Assembly (NCBI GenBank): GCA_963556195.1
Contig: OY744525.1
Location: forward strand, 52,859,337-52,923,336
DNA length: 64,000 nt
Source: Sepiola atlantica
Lineage: Eukaryota; Mollusca; Cephalopoda; Sepiida; Sepiolidae
Reading direction: 5' to 3'
Shown piece after piece: positions 1 through 9,823 of the stretch. The first letter of the stretch is position 1. Every line of letters starts with the position of its first letter. Made by a program: the position numbers and the translations under genes. The notes beneath the pieces were generated by a model that was not told the DNA's origin, searched no databases, and saw only the letters and a list, made by a program, of their open reading frames with translations.

Positions 1-755
1 AGCCCAAAAAGGGTTGATATGCCGTAAAACAAAACAACTAAACCAAACACCATGAATAAATATTTTAAAATATAAAGAACTTGAAGCATAAAACTTTTAT
101 TAAAATGACCTCATTCGGCATTAAATAACCCAAAAAGGGTTGAGATGCCATAAAACAAACAACCCAACCACTCATCACTTTCAACCAACAGTTCAGATTC
201 ACATGCACTACAGATTTCAATCACAGAGCAAAACTCACTTGCACTCCTTATTTTTGACCGTTACAGATATATTTTTCAACTTCACATCCTTTTCATATCA
301 CATTTTTTTCATTGATTATGATCAATTATCCACGGAAGGGGCCTTGTTGTGGTGCCTCTCACTGCTTGTATGTTTAGAAGCATCTTAGCAAATTATCCTA
401 ACCTTTCAACCCAAAACAATTTACAATCATCAGTAAAAAGGGTAGCATGATGACAGCACAGAGAGAAGATTACAAAATCATCCATCCACAATCAGAAAGG
501 CCCTTTGAAGACGAAGAGTAAGATTCAATCCGTTGCAGAAAAGACTCCCTCCAGCTAAGTTCAAAGACTTTATGAGAAATTTAAAAAAAGAGGAAAAGAT
601 CAAAAATAATAATAAAGTAAATAAATTGTCACAAGAAAAAAAAACCTATCCTACAAATACACTACATTCACACACACACACACACTACACCAAAGGTCTA
701 TCCTATCTTTCTATCAGCTAAATGGACTGTTGCCCTTCCCCCTTTTCTTATACAT
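1..755. repeat. Dispersed repeat block R1, copy 1
   Basis: This stretch has no convincing gene. Positions about 155-525 match 41785-42260 nearly base for base (shared phrases include the run around gatcaattatcca and caacccaaaacaatttac), and 525-755 matches 42290-42790 up to acatataat, where the two copies diverge. A 30-bp segment near 1-30 (cccaaaaagggttga) recurs at 127-157. The cryptic reading frame at 140-388 is not conserved in the second copy. It looks like the internal part of an old LTR-type element related to the one at 820-4481, because the words cagactcacttg and catcaac recur in both. Confidence 0.7.
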
Positions 756-819
756 ATAATGCAAACACACATGAACTCTATACGTTCATATTTTTATTAA
801 AACAGGAGGGATTTAGTGT

Positions 820-1483
820 TGTAGCAGTTACCTCCTCCTTTCAAAACATAACTACACCGGTTTGCCGGTAGGTGGCGCTTTATCACCAACAGGTGGCGCT
901 GTAAAGCGACACCAGAGTTATCTGCCCTTCGGACTATAAAACCCGGAGCCAAACGGAAAATCTCTCTCTCTTTCACCGACCAGCATCGGAGAACAACGCT
1001 GGCACCAGCGCTCCGTTTCATTCGCCTTTTGGCCTCGACAGGACGACGCTGACACTAGCGTTCCGTTTCACTTTTTTCTTCTGGTCAATTGGCCTTGGCA
1101 GAACGACGCTAATACACTAGCGTTTCGTCTCACGCTTTTCTCTCCAACTAGTCTGGGCAAAACAACTACCAACACACGTTCCTTCCGTCAACACGTGGGC
1201 AAACAACGGTAAGAGTTCTCAACTCGTTTTCTTTGTCTACGGCTTTCAAAGACTTTTCCTACGCCGGATTCATTTCTTCTATTACCTTTTCAAGAACTGT
1301 TTTTCCATCGACACATACGCATACATCACACACTTCACCATTTCACGTACACACACGTTCAATAAACGTTATTTGAACTACTTCATTTTTGTTTATTAAT
1401 TATTACTCCGTCTTTGCATGCAACAATTGCTTGATTTACTGAACACGTTTATAATCGGGGGAACACGACCCTCGATCCTAACA
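820..1483 (+). repeat. 5' LTR of the 820-4481 element
   Basis: The LTR starts TGTAGCAG and ends CTAACA. A TATA-like actataaaac lies at 933-942 and two AATAAA-like signals lie near the 3' end (caataaacg, about 1361). The middle contains loosely repeated segments built on gacgctgacactagcg and gacgctaatacactagcg. A minus-strand reading frame of 74 codons appears in both LTRs only because they are identical copies. Confidence 0.92.
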
Positions 1484-1484
1484 A

Positions 1485-1500
1485 TTGGTGACCCGACGTG
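1485..1500 (+). promoter_or_regulatory. Primer-binding site
   Basis: TTGGTGACCCGACGTG starts one base after the 5' LTR. Its position and TGGTG start are as expected for pairing with the CCA-terminated 3' end of a tRNA that primes minus-strand cDNA. I did not assign the tRNA isotype. Confidence 0.85.
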
Positions 1501-1619
1501 CAAGCTTTGTTGTATCTGACGGAGTAATTAATTTCGTACTAGAACAAAAAAAAAAATCATTTCTCGTTTTTTTTCTTTCGTGGTGAAACGAATTACGCAC
1601 TCATCTTTTTCCTTTTTTT

Positions 1620-2260
1620 TCTACCCACGTGGTAGAAATATACAAACAAACAAAAGAAAAGAAGCCGCCATTATTTTTTTTCCTGGCAACGTGGAAATAC
1701 CCAAACAAAACAAAACAAAAACATTTCTCGGCTTTCCCCGAGTATAAAACAAATTACAATTTCATTTTTTCTTCTTCTCTTTCCCCACGCACGTGTCGGA
1801 AAAATATATACAAAGAAAAAGACAAACTTTTTTTTTTCTTTTTCGACGAACAAAAGGACCTTACAAGACGCCACTTCCTTTGTTTTGGACACGTGGAGAT
1901 AAAAAGAAAACAAACGCTCACACTGCCCATCTTTTTCGTGACCACATGTTGATAAAGAAAAAATTCAAAAATGCTGCCATCTTTTTTTCCGGACCACGTG
2001 TTGATAAAAAAATTAAAAAAAAAAAAACGCCATTTTTATCTCTCGGAAATTCAAACAAAAAAGAAAATACGAAAAATGTTTTTTTTCTTTCTTTTCAACA
2101 ACAAAGGAAAGAGAAGCCACCATTCTTTCTCTACGTGGAAACTAACATTCAAACAAACTAAAACGAAAACAAAAAACATCATTCCTCGTGTGAAAAAAAT
2201 TACGACTCCATTTTTTTTTTTTTTTCTTCTTTTTCCTTTCTACCCACGTGTTGGAAATAT
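1620..2260. repeat. T-rich degenerate repeats with CACGTG motifs
   Basis: Irregular units of T-run, CACGTG (or CACATG / ACGTGG), then a short A-rich run. Exact CACGTG hexamers lie at 1626, 1790, 1890, 1995 and 2245, with variants near 1688, 1943 and 2134. CACGTG is the palindromic E-box core. Several overlapping frames are open here, but they are low-complexity K/F-rich strings, not genes. Confidence 0.7.
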
Positions 2261-2770
2261 ATATATAAAGGAAAAGAAAACTACAAAACGACCAACACAT
2301 GACGACAAACACGAACAACATCACCGAGCCTTAAGACTTAATACTGGTTGTAAAAAGTCAGGCTCAGCAAGCACCAACATCACCCTTCAAGGGCTACCAA
2401 CCCTCTTCAACAACTGGACGTTCATTGATCAACAGGAGGACCCATCAACTTGAACAACCAACTCTTCCCGGACATTCATCAAACATTGCCGGACCTCACT
2501 GACGACACTATGGAAGAAATCACACCAGTTCAAAATGAGTACAACTGCACAAGCACGACTAAATACTCAACAACTGGACGTTCGTTGATCAACTGGGGGA
2601 CACATCAACTCGAACGACGCACCAACACCAGTACAGACCCACTTGTACCTGGACCTGCTAACTCACTTGCAGACATTTGTGCATCTGATTTTGACCATAG
2701 TGTACCACCAATCTCAACAACTAGATGTTTGTTCATCAGCTCCACAACACGGACTAATTAACATGAACAA

Positions 2771-3424
2771 CATCAGCAACTGCACAGACTAACTTGTGCT
2801 CATTCATCAACTGCACAGACTCACTTGTGCTCATTCATCAACAATTGCACAGACTCACTTGTGCTCACTCATCAACACTGCACAGATTCACTTGTGCTCG
2901 CTCATCAACACCGCACAGACTCACTTGTGCTCATTCATCAACACCGCACAGACTCACTTGTGCTCATTCATCAACACCGCACAGACTCACTTGTGCTCAT
3001 TCATCAACACCGCACAGACTCACTTGTGCTCATTCATCAACACCGCACAGACTCACTTGTGCTCATTCATCAACACCGCACAGACTCACTTGTGCTCATT
3101 CATCAACAACCGCACAGACTCACTTGTGCTCATTCATCAACAACCGCACAGACTCACTTGTGCTCATTCATCAACAACTGCACAGACTCACTTGTGCTCA
3201 CTCATCAACACTGCACAGACCCACTTGTGCTCACTCATCAACAACTGCACAGACCCACTTGTGCTCACTCATCAACAACTGCACAGATTCACTTGTGCTC
3301 ATTCATCAACAACTGCACAGACTCACTTGTGCTCATTCATCAACAACTGCACAGACTCACTTGTGCTCACTCATCAATACCGCACAGATTCACTTGTGCT
3401 CACTCATCAACAACCGCGCAGACC
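2771..3424 (+). repeat. 33/34-bp tandem repeat, 19 units
   Basis: Nineteen contiguous units contain cacagactcacttgtgctc followed by a catcaaca stretch. Units with the caacacc spacer are 33 bp and those with caacaacc are 34 bp, so the reading frame changes between units. All three forward frames are therefore open in patches and none is consistently protective, which argues against a protein. There are no unique spacers, so it is not a CRISPR array. The units between about 2893 and 3090 are almost identical, which suggests recent expansion. Confidence 0.95.
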
Positions 3425-3817
3425 CAAGCACCAAACATTCCCGGACAACACTGACAATTCAACGTTCGTTCATCAGCTCCGCATCACGCAGACTAATCAA
3501 CATGAACAACGCCACCAACAAGTGCAAATTCACTTGCACTCAACATTTTTCGACCGCAAACTCACTTGCACTCGAACTTGATGCAGACCCAATTGCATGC
3601 AAACAACACGCAGATCCACATGCGTTACAAACACTCCGCAGACGCACTTGCGATCAATCATTCAATACAGATGCAGAAACAGAAATAAGTAGCGTGCACA
3701 CTACTTTTTTCTAATCTTCAACAGCAAAACAGACATACCCACAAAGAATGCTTCTCATCTACAACTGTATATATTGAATAATATTTTCAATATTTTTCAA
3801 TCTGGGGGGGGAGTCCT

Positions 3818-4481
3818 TGTAGCAGTTACCTCCTCCTTTCAAAACATAACTACACCGGTTTGCCGGTAGGTGGCGCTTTATCACCAACAGGTGGCGCTGT
3901 AAAGCGACACCAGAGTTATCTGCCCTTCGGACTATAAAACCCGGAGCCAAACGGAAAATCTCTCTCTCTTTCACCGACCAGCATCGGAGAACAACGCTGG
4001 CACCAGCGCTCCGTTTCATTCGCCTTTTGGCCTCGACAGGACGACGCTGACACTAGCGTTCCGTTTCACTTTTTTCTTCTGGTCAATTGGCCTTGGCAGA
4101 ACGACGCTAATACACTAGCGTTTCGTCTCACGCTTTTCTCTCCAACTAGTCTGGGCAAAACAACTACCAACACACGTTCCTTCCGTCAACACGTGGGCAA
4201 ACAACGGTAAGAGTTCTCAACTCGTTTTCTTTGTCTACGGCTTTCAAAGACTTTTCCTACGCCGGATTCATTTCTTCTATTACCTTTTCAAGAACTGTTT
4301 TTCCATCGACACATACGCATACATCACACACTTCACCATTCCACGTACACACACGTTCAATAAACGTTATTTGAACTACTTCATTTTTGTTTATTAATTA
4401 TTACTCCGTCTTTGCATGCAACAATTGCTTGATTTACTGAACACGTTTATAATCGGGGGAACACGACCCTCGATCCTAACA
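3818..4481 (+). repeat. 3' LTR of the 820-4481 element
   Basis: Copy of 820-1483, same length, with one difference seen. It is preceded by the polypurine tract ctgggggggggag-like run at about 3802-3813 and followed by the GTGT target duplicate at 4482-4485. Confidence 0.93.
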
Positions 4482-4599
4482 GTGTCCAATCAAGATTTGC
4501 CTCCCTTTGCATATCGGAAGTTAAGAAGACTACCGTGCATGCGCATTGAACAATATCGAAATTAAAAACGTCTGGTAAAAACTCATCAGTTTAACTCCA

Positions 4600-4822
4600 G
4601 CTGAAATTGAAAGCACACGTTCTTGCAGATTCGTCTTGTTTTTTCTTTTTTTTTACCTGTAATATTCTTAACCCCTCCTCCCACTGAATGAACTCGTCCA
4701 TCAGACTTTCTTTCATTTCCACTATAAATGCTTCGTCATTTTTAACTTTTTTGTTGTAGCTTTCTTTTGTGAATAAAACCTTTACAAAGGTATACGGATC
4801 TCTTATTCTTCTCTTCACTACA
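4600..4822 (+). mobile_element. Truncated 3' end of a short-LTR Gypsy (element G family)
   Basis: The reverse complement matches 21619-21780 closely. Positions 4754-4822 correspond to the about 70-bp LTR of element G (TGTTGTAG ... CACTACA) and 4600-4753 to the adjacent internal 3' end. The open minus-strand frame of 75 codons across this segment is broken by a stop in the 21.7-kb copy, so it is not evidence for a protein. Confidence 0.7.
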
Positions 4823-5020
4823 TTACCTTTTTGTTTTAGTCTCTCGAGCCGAGTCTACAACATTGCAACCCTAAAGCAGGGTTTCTCAACCTTTTTATTC
4901 TTGTGTAACTTTTAAAATAAATTACATGTCTTAAGGAATCCCTGCGCAAAAACAGAATTATATATCATATCTTTCTCTTTTTATTTTCATCATAGTCTAC
5001 ATGGTAAGTATCATAGTATA

Positions 5021-5194
5021 TGTTTTGTTATGGTTTTTTTGTTATGGTTTTCGTTAGTAAAAAGAGGTAAGACGGTGTGTTATCTCAGACCAAGATGGCT
5101 GACTGCCGGGTCTCGTTTTATTCACGTTAGCCCCGAGATCTTACATTGCAGGGGGAGGTAACTCCCATCGGTCCAGATTTTAGTTAACATAACA
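5021..5194 (-). repeat. 3' LTR of element A
   Basis: It is identical to 9457-9610 except for an extra copy of the outer edge (tgttatggttttttt before gttatggttttcg). It ends GTTAACATAACA at 5194, next to the polypurine tract on the minus strand. Confidence 0.9.
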
Positions 5195-5216
5195 TCTCCC
5201 TTTTTGAGATAGTCAA

Positions 5217-5361
5217 GGGGGGGGGGGGTAGTGTCCATGCTATATGATCTCTCTTTTATTTAATTTATTTTTTTTTTTTTTTTATTTATTTTTTTTTTTT
5301 TAATTTATTTTTTTAAATTTAAAAATTTATTTGTTTATTTATTTATTTATTTTTTTTTTTT
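5217..5361. other. G homopolymer and T/A-rich low-complexity spacer in element A
   Basis: A run of 12 G (5217-5228) is followed by T-rich sequence with ttattta repeats up to the stop codon of the gag-pol frame. It has no coding content. Length variation or assembly error is likely here. Confidence 0.8.
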
Positions 5362-8300
5362 TTAGAGATCTAGCTTGATGGGTGGTCTCGACTGCCGTCC
5401 AGACCTGGTTCTTGTATAGTCTTGAGAATTAAGGGTTGGGACTGCTGTTTTCACGGTTTCCTCCCTTGGTGGATGAGTGTCTTCATAGGACTCCGATTCG
5501 TGAGCCTCGACTATTCCGTTGGGTGGTTTCGGTACAATGTGTCGACGATTGCGTCGGATCACTGTCCCTTCGCCTTTGGTCTGTAGAACATAGGAGCGTG
5601 GGGTGGATGCTGTTCCAACAACTGTGCCTTCCTGGTTTGAAAGATTGGGGCTTCTGACCCACACTGGTGTACCGTTTTTGAGCGGTGATAGCTCTTTAGC
5701 TCTATGTGATAGGCAGTGTGTGAGTCGTTGTTGGACCTTTTGGTTCTCTTCCCTCTGTCTGAAGCATTTGAGATCGGGCCATTTTGGGTTTAATAGATTT
5801 GGGTGAGTTGGGACATTTGTCCTCAAGCGTCGGCCCATTAATAGCTCACTAGGGCTGGACCCGCAGTCCATTGGTGTTGCTCTGTGGGCGAGCAAAGAAA
5901 GATACGGGTCTTTTGCCTTCTTCAACAATGCTTTCATTGTCTTTACACATACCTCTGCTGCTCCGTTACTTTGGGAGTAGCGAGGGCTGTTTGTGACGTG
6001 CTGAAATCCCCAGTCGTCTGCGAATTTGGCAAAGTCTTTTGAGGTGTATTGGCTTCCTGGGTCAGTTCTTAGGATGACCGGTACTCCATGTCTGGCAAAG
6101 ATTGCCTTCAGGCTCCCTATTATAGCTCTGGAGGTTATTGATGTAAGCATGGCAATCTCTGCGTATCTGGAGAAGTAGTCAACAACTACAACGTAGCTGT
6201 GGCCCTTCAATTCAAACAGATCGGAGGCTAGAGTGTGCCATGGTCTTGTTGGAAGCTCGGTTGTCATGAGGGGCTCGGGCGGTTGGTATCTCAGCTCGGC
6301 ACATTTTGGACAGTTTTGTACGGCCCTTTTGATTTGGTCAGACACTCCTGGCCACCATATGGATTGGCGAGCTCTCTGTCTGCACCTGGTTATTCCCTGG
6401 TGACCGGAATGGATTTTGGCAATCATGGTCGGTCTCAGCAGTGAAGGAATTATGATCCGCGTGCCATACATCAGTAGCCCGTTCTCACATGTGATGCTGC
6501 CGCGGAAGGTCCAGTATGGTTTGACTGGTGCTGGGACGCGGTCATTTGATGGCCAGCCATTTCTTACATATTGCAATATGTAGTTACTAGTCTCATCAGT
6601 TTTGGTGGCTTCCTCCAACTCCCTTAGACGTTTTTCTGTGGCGGGCAAGGATTCTATTATGGCGTGGACGAATGCCGTTGCTTCCTCCTCCAGATCCTTG
6701 TCCTGTTTAGTAGGGCCATTACTGAATATTGCTCTTGACAGAGCATCTGCTGTATATAGCTCCTTGCCAGGAACGTAGCGAATGGTGTATCCATACCTCA
6801 TTAAGCGTACCCGAAATCTCTGTATCCTTGCCGGTAGCTCGCTGAGGTCCTTGCTACCTAGCAATGGCACCAGTGGCTTGTGGTCGGTTTCCACTGTGAA
6901 GTGTAGTCCGACTAGGTAGTCAGAGAAGCGTTCACATGCCCATGTTGTCGCCAGGGCCTCCTTTTCTATTTGGGCGTAACGAGTTTCGGTCTCTGACATG
7001 GCTCGTGAAGCGTAGGCGACAGGGTGCATTTTTGTATCGCTCTGTCGTTGTAATAACACTGCTCCCAGCCCATAGGATGAAGCATCGGCAGAAACTACAG
7101 TCTCATTTGAGGGACTATATAAGCATAGCACTGGTGCTGAACACAGTGCCTTCTTGATGGAGCTAAATGCTTCCTGTTGTGCACTGTCCCACATGAATGC
7201 GTATTTCCGGCTTAACAGGTCCCGTAGTGGCTTAGTCATGTCCGCCAGGTTTGGAATGAATTTTCCCATTTGATTCACCATCCCTAGGAATCGGCGGGTT
7301 TCCGTTATGTCTGTTGGTGTTGGGAAGTTGGAAACACCAGCGACCCTTTCTGGATCTGGCCGTAGACCGTCAGCGCTGAGTATATGCCCGAGAAATTTCA
7401 GTGATGGTTTGGATATTTCGCATTTTTCTGGGTTGAGAGTAATGCCCGCAGCCTGGATTTTTTTGAGTGCGCTCTTCAGTCGGGCATCATGTTCTTGTTG
7501 ATTTTTGCCGTGGATTAGCACGTCATCTTGCATACATATCACTCCGGCCTCACTCTCTAATACTTGCGACATACGTCTCTGGTAGATCTCACTGGCTGAT
7601 GAGATCCCAAAGGGGAGACGGTTAAATTGGTACCGTCCGAATGGGCTGATGAAAGTCGTCAGTGTACGGGATTCCGATGAGAGTGGGATTTGCCAGTATC
7701 CGCTGTTGGCATCCAGTTTACTCATGACTCTCACTTCCCCTAACTGGGCTAGGAGGTGGTCAACTGTGGGCAGCATGTGGAGTTCACGTTTTACACACTT
7801 GTTGAGCTTTGTGAGGTCTACACATATTCTCACTTTTCCATTAGCTTTTGGTACTACGACCATAGGGGAACACCATTCGGTGGGTTCGTCGATCTTGCTT
7901 ATGATCCCCAGCTTCTCCATTCTCTGGAGTTCTGCCTGCGTTTTTCTCATCAGGGGTAGGGGTATGCGTCGTGGTGTGGGTACAGAGTATGGCTTAGCAT
8001 CTGCGTGTAGCGGTATACTGTATGCTTTCCCAAATGTGCCTAAGCCTGTGAATAGGTCTGGCATTTCCTTTTTGGGATTATATGGCTGCATTTCGCTCTT
8101 GATGGTATGTAGCCTTGGGTGGACAGTTACAAGCTTGAGGGCTTCGATAGCTGGTCTACCTAATAATGGCTCCTCAAGATTGGGGATAATGAATATCCGC
8201 TGTTTCGTCGTCAGTTCTTTATGCGAGACAGTTGCAGTGATCATTCCGGTAACTTTCAGCGGGATGCGTCGCGGACCATGTAGGGTTTTGTGGGCATCTG

Positions 8301-9345
8301 AGAGAGCCGGTAGGTCTCTCCTCAGTTTGTAGATGTGCTCAGGGATTGCAGTCACATCTGCGCCAGAGTCCAATTTGAACTCCAGTGGTATTCCGTTGAC
8401 GGTGATGTCGGTTCGCCAGGGTTTGCTCAGGCTGATTTCTGATATTGTCAGGACACCAAGGTATGCACTCTGGTCACTTTCACTGTCATCCGAGTCATGC
8501 TTAACCTCATGTATTTTTTTCGCACGGCAACACTTAGCATAGTGGCCTATCGTGCCACAATTGTGGCAGGTGACGACAGTGGCGGGGCATGCACGTCTCT
8601 GATGATGAGCCTGGTTACCGCATCGGTGGCACCCTGCTTCCGCTCTGTGCTGCAGCGTATGCCCTTTCTTCTGCTGATCGTTGTAGTGAGGTTCCCATCT
8701 GGGTTTGGCCTTGTAGTTGCTCTGCCCTTGTCTGCGAGTTCTATTGTGATTAACAGAATGGACAGCAACATTGCTATCAGCTAGTCGTTCACTACTGATA
8801 CGTTCTGGTGATCGCAGGAGACGTTGTTGTGATTTTATCGTCTCACATTGTCGTGCGCGTCTGATGGCCCCGTCTAAGGTGAGGTCTGGAATCATCTGAA
8901 GACTCTCTGATAGCTTTGGATCTATGCACCCGACTACAATTCTGTCACGAATTAGTTCTTCGTGGAGGTCTCTAAAGTTGCAGTTCTTAGCCAGTACATG
9001 GAGATCCGTAATAAAATAGTCAACCGACTCACCTACTTCCTGGCGTCTCTGGTTGAACCTAGCCCGTTCATATATGACGTTGGTGTTGCCTTTAAAATGG
9101 TCGTTGAACCTTGACGTGACTATGTTCAGGTTTTGGGCTTCGTCGGGTGAGAGTTTGAACGTAGCAATGATGTCTTCTGCTTTATCACCCATGCAGTAGA
9201 TTAGGGTGTCTACCTGACAAGGGGCTGGCTTCTCGTCTAGTCCGGACACTGTCCTGTAGCGGTTGAACCGCCGAATCCATTTTTCCCACGATTCGGGCTG
9301 ATCGAATGTGAAGGGTTCTGGTGGGGTAACGTGGCTGTTCATCAT
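5362..9345 (-). CDS. Gag-Pol polyprotein of element A, 1327 codons
   Basis: One uninterrupted frame encodes everything needed for reverse transcription and integration. Gag occupies about residues 1-235. Two CCHC-like knuckles lie at 239-253 and 260-273, the second a canonical C-X2-C-X4-H-X4-C. An aspartic protease carries the DSGA triad near 326. The reverse transcriptase spans about 470-690: first catalytic Asp at 545 (LDAN), catalytic pair in MQDDVL at 605-610, with both Asp present although the usual Tyr-x is Met-Gln. The RNase H begins at SADASSYGLGA (752-762). The integrase has an H-H-C-C zinc site (HSGHQG ... CPKCAEL) and D-D-E positions in SDLFE, RTDPGSQY and NGAAEV. The start at 9345 lies just inside the primer site. 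The fused frame with no stop suggests it could still be active; I cannot tell whether it is expressed. Confidence 0.93.
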   Translation of the reverse strand: MMNSHVTPPEPFTFDQPESWEKWIRRFNRYRTVSGLDEKPAPCQVDTLIYCMGDKAEDIIATFKLSPDEAQNLNIVTSRFNDHFKGNTNVIYERARFNQRRQEVGESVDYFITDLHVLAKNCNFRDLHEELIRDRIVVGCIDPKLSESLQMIPDLTLDGAIRRARQCETIKSQQRLLRSPERISSERLADSNVAVHSVNHNRTRRQGQSNYKAKPRWEPHYNDQQKKGHTLQHRAEAGCHRCGNQAHHQRRACPATVVTCHNCGTIGHYAKCCRAKKIHEVKHDSDDSESDQSAYLGVLTISEISLSKPWRTDITVNGIPLEFKLDSGADVTAIPEHIYKLRRDLPALSDAHKTLHGPRRIPLKVTGMITATVSHKELTTKQRIFIIPNLEEPLLGRPAIEALKLVTVHPRLHTIKSEMQPYNPKKEMPDLFTGLGTFGKAYSIPLHADAKPYSVPTPRRIPLPLMRKTQAELQRMEKLGIISKIDEPTEWCSPMVVVPKANGKVRICVDLTKLNKCVKRELHMLPTVDHLLAQLGEVRVMSKLDANSGYWQIPLSSESRTLTTFISPFGRYQFNRLPFGISSASEIYQRRMSQVLESEAGVICMQDDVLIHGKNQQEHDARLKSALKKIQAAGITLNPEKCEISKPSLKFLGHILSADGLRPDPERVAGVSNFPTPTDITETRRFLGMVNQMGKFIPNLADMTKPLRDLLSRKYAFMWDSAQQEAFSSIKKALCSAPVLCLYSPSNETVVSADASSYGLGAVLLQRQSDTKMHPVAYASRAMSETETRYAQIEKEALATTWACERFSDYLVGLHFTVETDHKPLVPLLGSKDLSELPARIQRFRVRLMRYGYTIRYVPGKELYTADALSRAIFSNGPTKQDKDLEEEATAFVHAIIESLPATEKRLRELEEATKTDETSNYILQYVRNGWPSNDRVPAPVKPYWTFRGSITCENGLLMYGTRIIIPSLLRPTMIAKIHSGHQGITRCRQRARQSIWWPGVSDQIKRAVQNCPKCAELRYQPPEPLMTTELPTRPWHTLASDLFELKGHSYVVVVDYFSRYAEIAMLTSITSRAIIGSLKAIFARHGVPVILRTDPGSQYTSKDFAKFADDWGFQHVTNSPRYSQSNGAAEVCVKTMKALLKKAKDPYLSLLAHRATPMDCGSSPSELLMGRRLRTNVPTHPNLLNPKWPDLKCFRQREENQKVQQRLTHCLSHRAKELSPLKNGTPVWVRSPNLSNQEGTVVGTASTPRSYVLQTKGEGTVIRRNRRHIVPKPPNGIVEAHESESYEDTHPPREETVKTAVPTLNSQDYTRTRSGRQSRPPIKLDL

Positions 9346-9429
9346 GGGTTTATATTTATTTTTTTATTTGGCTTTTGAGCTCAATATTTTACTTAACTTT
9401 TCCCATACGTGTTGCTCACGTCCGTTTTC

Positions 9430-9450
9430 GAATCCCTTATTCTGACACCA
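9430..9450 (-). promoter_or_regulatory. tRNA-Leu-like primer-binding site of element A
   Basis: On the plus strand, cgaatcccttattctgacacc and a final a abut the LTR. On the element's strand this reads TGGTGTCAGAATAAGGGATT, which resembles the complement of a eukaryotic tRNA-Leu 3' end including CCA. Confidence 0.75.
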
Positions 9451-9610
9451 TGTTTTGTTATGGTTTTCGTTAGTAAAAAGAGGTAAGACGGTGTGTTATC
9501 TCAGACCAAGATGGCTGACTGCCGGGTCTCGTTTTATTCACGTTAGCCCCGAGATCTTACATTGCAGGGGGAGGTAACTCCCATCGGTCCAGATTTTAGT
9601 TAACATAACA
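9451..9610 (-). repeat. 5' LTR of element A
   Basis: A 160-bp LTR, TGTTTTGTTATGG ... TTAACATAACA on the plus strand, flanked by the primer site at 9450 and the GTATA target duplicate at 9611-9615. Confidence 0.9.
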
Positions 9611-9823
9611 GTATATATTTTTAATAGCTGCTTTAAGGAAAAATGAATACTTTTTTGTCAAATCCTTCAGAAATGGTGAATATAATTCATACGATTTGTT
9701 GATAATACTTCATCATGGAATTTTTCATTTCAATTCTAAACTGAACGTAAAAATTAAACATAAGTAACCAATAAGATATAATATCTATAATATAAATGTG
9801 AACAGAACGAGTACAGATAATTT

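Larger units (their letters stand above)
820..4481 (+). mobile_element. Non-autonomous LTR retrotransposon with internal tandem repeat
   Basis: A complete LTR element without gag or pol. Two 664-bp LTRs (820-1483 and 3818-4481) begin TGTAGCAG and end CTAACA. They differ by one base that I can find (T at 1343, C at 4341). A 4-bp target duplication GTGT flanks the insertion (816-819 and 4482-4485). A primer-binding site follows the 5' LTR, and a G-rich polypurine tract precedes the 3' LTR at about 3802-3813. The 2.3-kb interior holds a T-rich section with CACGTG motifs, a unique section related to R1, and a 33/34-bp tandem repeat. It must have been mobilised in trans by an autonomous partner not in this window. 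Near-identical LTRs imply a recent insertion. Confidence 0.93.
5021..9610 (-). mobile_element. Element A: apparently intact Ty3/Gypsy retrotransposon
   Basis: Right LTR 9451-9610 (160 bp) and left LTR 5021-5194 (174 bp) are identical over the inner 154 bp I compared; the left copy carries a short duplication of ttgttatggtttt near its outer end. The 5-bp target duplicate GTATA lies at 5016-5020 and 9611-9615. On the minus strand the order is 5' LTR, tRNA-Leu-like primer site, one long gag-pol frame, a G/C homopolymer and T-rich leader, a polypurine tract (5195-5206) and the 3' LTR. Single-frame gag-pol, short LTR and tRNA-Leu priming resemble the Mag/SURL group. It sits inside the hAT element, so it is younger than that insertion. 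Confidence 0.93.

Noticed and set aside
797..1021. Minus-strand frame in the LTR, repeated at 3759-4019
   Set aside because: The two frames are alike only because LTRs are copies; the relative at 16226-16833 does not keep the frame.
1629..2453. Several overlapping frames on both strands
   Set aside because: Low-complexity K/F/N-rich translations of T/A runs, no homology to anything recognisable.
2771..3424. CRISPR-like array
   Set aside because: Units are contiguous with no unique spacers, and the DNA is eukaryotic.
2794..3714. Three overlapping forward reading frames of 209-306 codons
   Set aside because: They arise from the stop-free 33/34-bp tandem repeat; unit length alternates by one base and no frame is kept.
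4591..4818. 75-codon minus-strand frame
   Set aside because: It is antisense to the 3' end of an element G relative, and the copy at 21.7 kb has a stop.
5436..8784. Plus-strand frames inside element A
   Set aside because: Antisense shadows of the gag-pol frame.
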